From Monosporascus cannonballus (Eukaryota; Ascomycota; Sordariomycetes; Xylariales), in assembly GCA_004154925.1 (NCBI GenBank), contig QJNS01000107.1:1-64000 (forward strand): a DNA stretch of 64,000 nt, written 5' to 3'. The position numbers and the translations under genes were made by a program. The notes beneath the pieces were generated by a model. The model saw only the letters and a list, made by a program, of their open reading frames with translations, was not told where the DNA came from and did no database searches. Within the stretch, counting starts at the first letter, position 1; each line of letters starts with the position of its first letter. Positions 62,513 to 64,000 of the stretch are shown one piece after another.

Positions 62513-63319
62513 ATGCGTTATTACTATACTCAATTCGTATCACAATCCATCATGTCACTCCCAGACCTCCTCCCTGAAGATGCCAAAGTGCTTACCAGGT
62601 GGCGAGAGACACTTCGAGGGTTTCTACAGCCTACGGCTTGCCCTGACCATTGCCTCGCAACCTGGGGCATAGGCAATGAATTCGGCCACACGATAGAATC
62701 ATTTGACGAACTTTCTTCAACAGCACTACCAGTGGAATATCGTAACGGGTATCGTTTTCGAGTACTTCTCGAAGAAAGGGGTTGTTCATCGATAGGCACC
62801 ATGTATGACGAAACAACCAGTTCCATTGCAGACACGGAAGAGGAGCAACCATTGCCCGTCACCCTCAACAAGGAACCCCACGCACGGAAGTACAGGGCAG
62901 CGCTCTACAAGGTCCTCGGCATCTTACAGAGAGACTACGCGTTCAGTTACTGCCTCGCCATCATACAGTTTACGGACCGCGGGGGCACGACGACGCTCTG
63001 CCCGGCTCTGTTGATCAAGACGACGGACAAGCTCCCCGAACAGGTGATTGAGGATGTGTTCCAAGTGGTACTACCCGCAGAGGTGTGGGAGGAGCTCGAA
63101 TGTGATGGTCAACTCCCTACGGAGCTCAAGGTCGCTATTATTCCGGCTCCGAATATGGTCAGCAAGCCCATTATCGAGCCTCATATGAGACAAGAGGTCC
63201 AAGACTTTTTCTCCTGGAAGAGCTTCGCGCCAGGGTTCGACTTGCTGCTGAAGCAAGAGCCATCGCTTTGGAAATGGATCGAGCAGGCTCTGTCTGCGGA
63301 GTCGGTTTGGTACGCATGA
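62513..63319 (+). CDS. Hypothetical protein
   Basis: A single-exon frame of 268 aa. The second Met (62551, MSLPDLLPEDAKVL) is an equally likely start, giving 255 aa. Visible features: a central helical stretch (YRAALYKVLGILQRDYAFSY) followed by strand-like segments (CLAIIQFTDRGGTTTLCPAL, LPTELKVAIIPAPNMV) and a C-terminal LLLKQEPSLWKWIEQALSAE. No signal peptide or membrane segment. Codon use is even and GC-balanced, which supports a real gene. Family not recognised. Confidence 0.7.
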   Translation: MRYYYTQFVSQSIMSLPDLLPEDAKVLTRWRETLRGFLQPTACPDHCLATWGIGNEFGHTIESFDELSSTALPVEYRNGYRFRVLLEERGCSSIGTMYDETTSSIADTEEEQPLPVTLNKEPHARKYRAALYKVLGILQRDYAFSYCLAIIQFTDRGGTTTLCPALLIKTTDKLPEQVIEDVFQVVLPAEVWEELECDGQLPTELKVAIIPAPNMVSKPIIEPHMRQEVQDFFSWKSFAPGFDLLLKQEPSLWKWIEQALSAESVWYA

Positions 63320-64000
63320 TAAGTCGTTACATGCACAGCGCGAGCGCCTGGCGACGCGAGGGCACCTGAAAAGCGTACCTACAGACGAGGGCCACTCAAT
63401 CCTCGAGGAGTAATCATCGCTGATTACATGTGCCGGCCAAGTAGGGGAAAGAAGATCGGGAGTAATTGGATATCGCAGAGTAGTGACCACTGCTTGCCCA
63501 TCTCTATGAGTCTATTCGAATTTGGGCTGGACTACCAATGGTTCCCCTCTACACTACCTCGTAGCAGACTCGAGCCTAAGACGGGGACTCACGTGGCCCG
63601 CAAACTTATCTGGCCATACAAGCCCAGACGCTGGCCAATTAACCTGAGGATGGAAATCCCCGAGCTCCACTGAACTCTTTGCTCATTTGGCCATAGGGAG
63701 GACACAGCGTGGGTCGCCAAAAGGTGGCACAGATTCAGGCATGCGTTAAATGGGTCTCTATGTATATAGAGCAATTCCTAGCCTAGCATGCTCATATGCC
63801 CTAATGGAGGCTGTGGGACAGCCGCGTAGCGTCTGGCCCCCTGCCATTAAATACTATTAACAACAACAGCTCATAGTTTCCCCTTCCCAGGTAGGCGAGG
63901 CATATTTGAAATTTCCACATGCAAGCATGGGCGCCGCAAGATCATCCACTGACGCCAGAGTGATAACACACCTACGCGGGCTTATCTGGGGGGAAGCGGA
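63320..64000. other. Right-hand end, no supported gene
   Basis: Short overlapping frames (81 and 61 codons, opposite strands) without domains. A gene could begin beyond the window. Confidence 0.5.

Noticed and set aside
1..64000. CRISPR arrays, rRNA genes or bacterial-type operons
   Set aside because: The tandem repeats seen are microsatellites or a coding minisatellite; the genome is fungal and no rRNA sequence was recognised.

Overview
This window is nuclear DNA from a filamentous ascomycete (Pezizomycotina). Three things point there: short GT-AG introns with CTAAC or CTGAC branch sites, fungal gene families (hacA with a 20-nt non-conventional intron, a fungal-type Zn2Cys6 regulator, the fungal 21 kDa complex I subunit), and long AT-rich blocks full of TpA with CpA/TpG depleted while CpG remains, which is the footprint of repeat-induced point mutation (RIP). 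Genus cannot be read from the sequence.

Layout. (1) About 1-25.4 kb is a RIP-degraded retrotransposon block. Gypsy-1 (+, 184-7038, TSD ATATA) is followed by a three-deep nest: an outer chromodomain Gypsy (gypsy-3, -, about 7.4-25.6 kb) is split in its gag by gypsy-2 (-, 12658-25419, TSD GGTCC), whose reverse transcriptase is split by copia-1 (+, 16241-22283, TSD GATAT). The Gypsy elements carry remnants of a convergent antisense reading frame between the integrase chromodomain and the 3' LTR. Copia-1 carries a tRNA-like sequence just upstream of its 3' LTR. (2) About 25.6-52.2 kb has normal base composition and holds the host genes: an F-box/WD-like gene (-), a Zn2Cys6-family regulator with a broken DNA-binding domain (+), complex I 21 kDa subunit (-), CSM3/TIPIN (+), SKI2 helicase (+), an ESCRT-III DID2/CHMP1-like gene (-), the UPR regulator hacA (+) and a small decayed gene (+). 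A solo LTR with intact TSD lies at 37295-37456. (3) 52.2-59.8 kb is a second RIP block: a DNA transposon with 43-bp terminal inverted repeats, invaded by a solo LTR and by a full copia-2 element (53119-58575, TSD CTTTG). (4) 59.9-64 kb is GC-balanced again, with two orphan genes, one possibly glycosyltransferase-like.

The host genes are housekeeping functions (respiration, replication-fork protection, RNA decay, endosomal sorting, ER stress) and do not form one pathway. The unusual features are the hacA cytoplasmic-splicing cassette, the nested elements with readable insertion history, the repeated antisense frame in the chromoviruses, the tRNA-like cargo of copia-1 and the regulator that lost its zinc cluster but kept its other exons.
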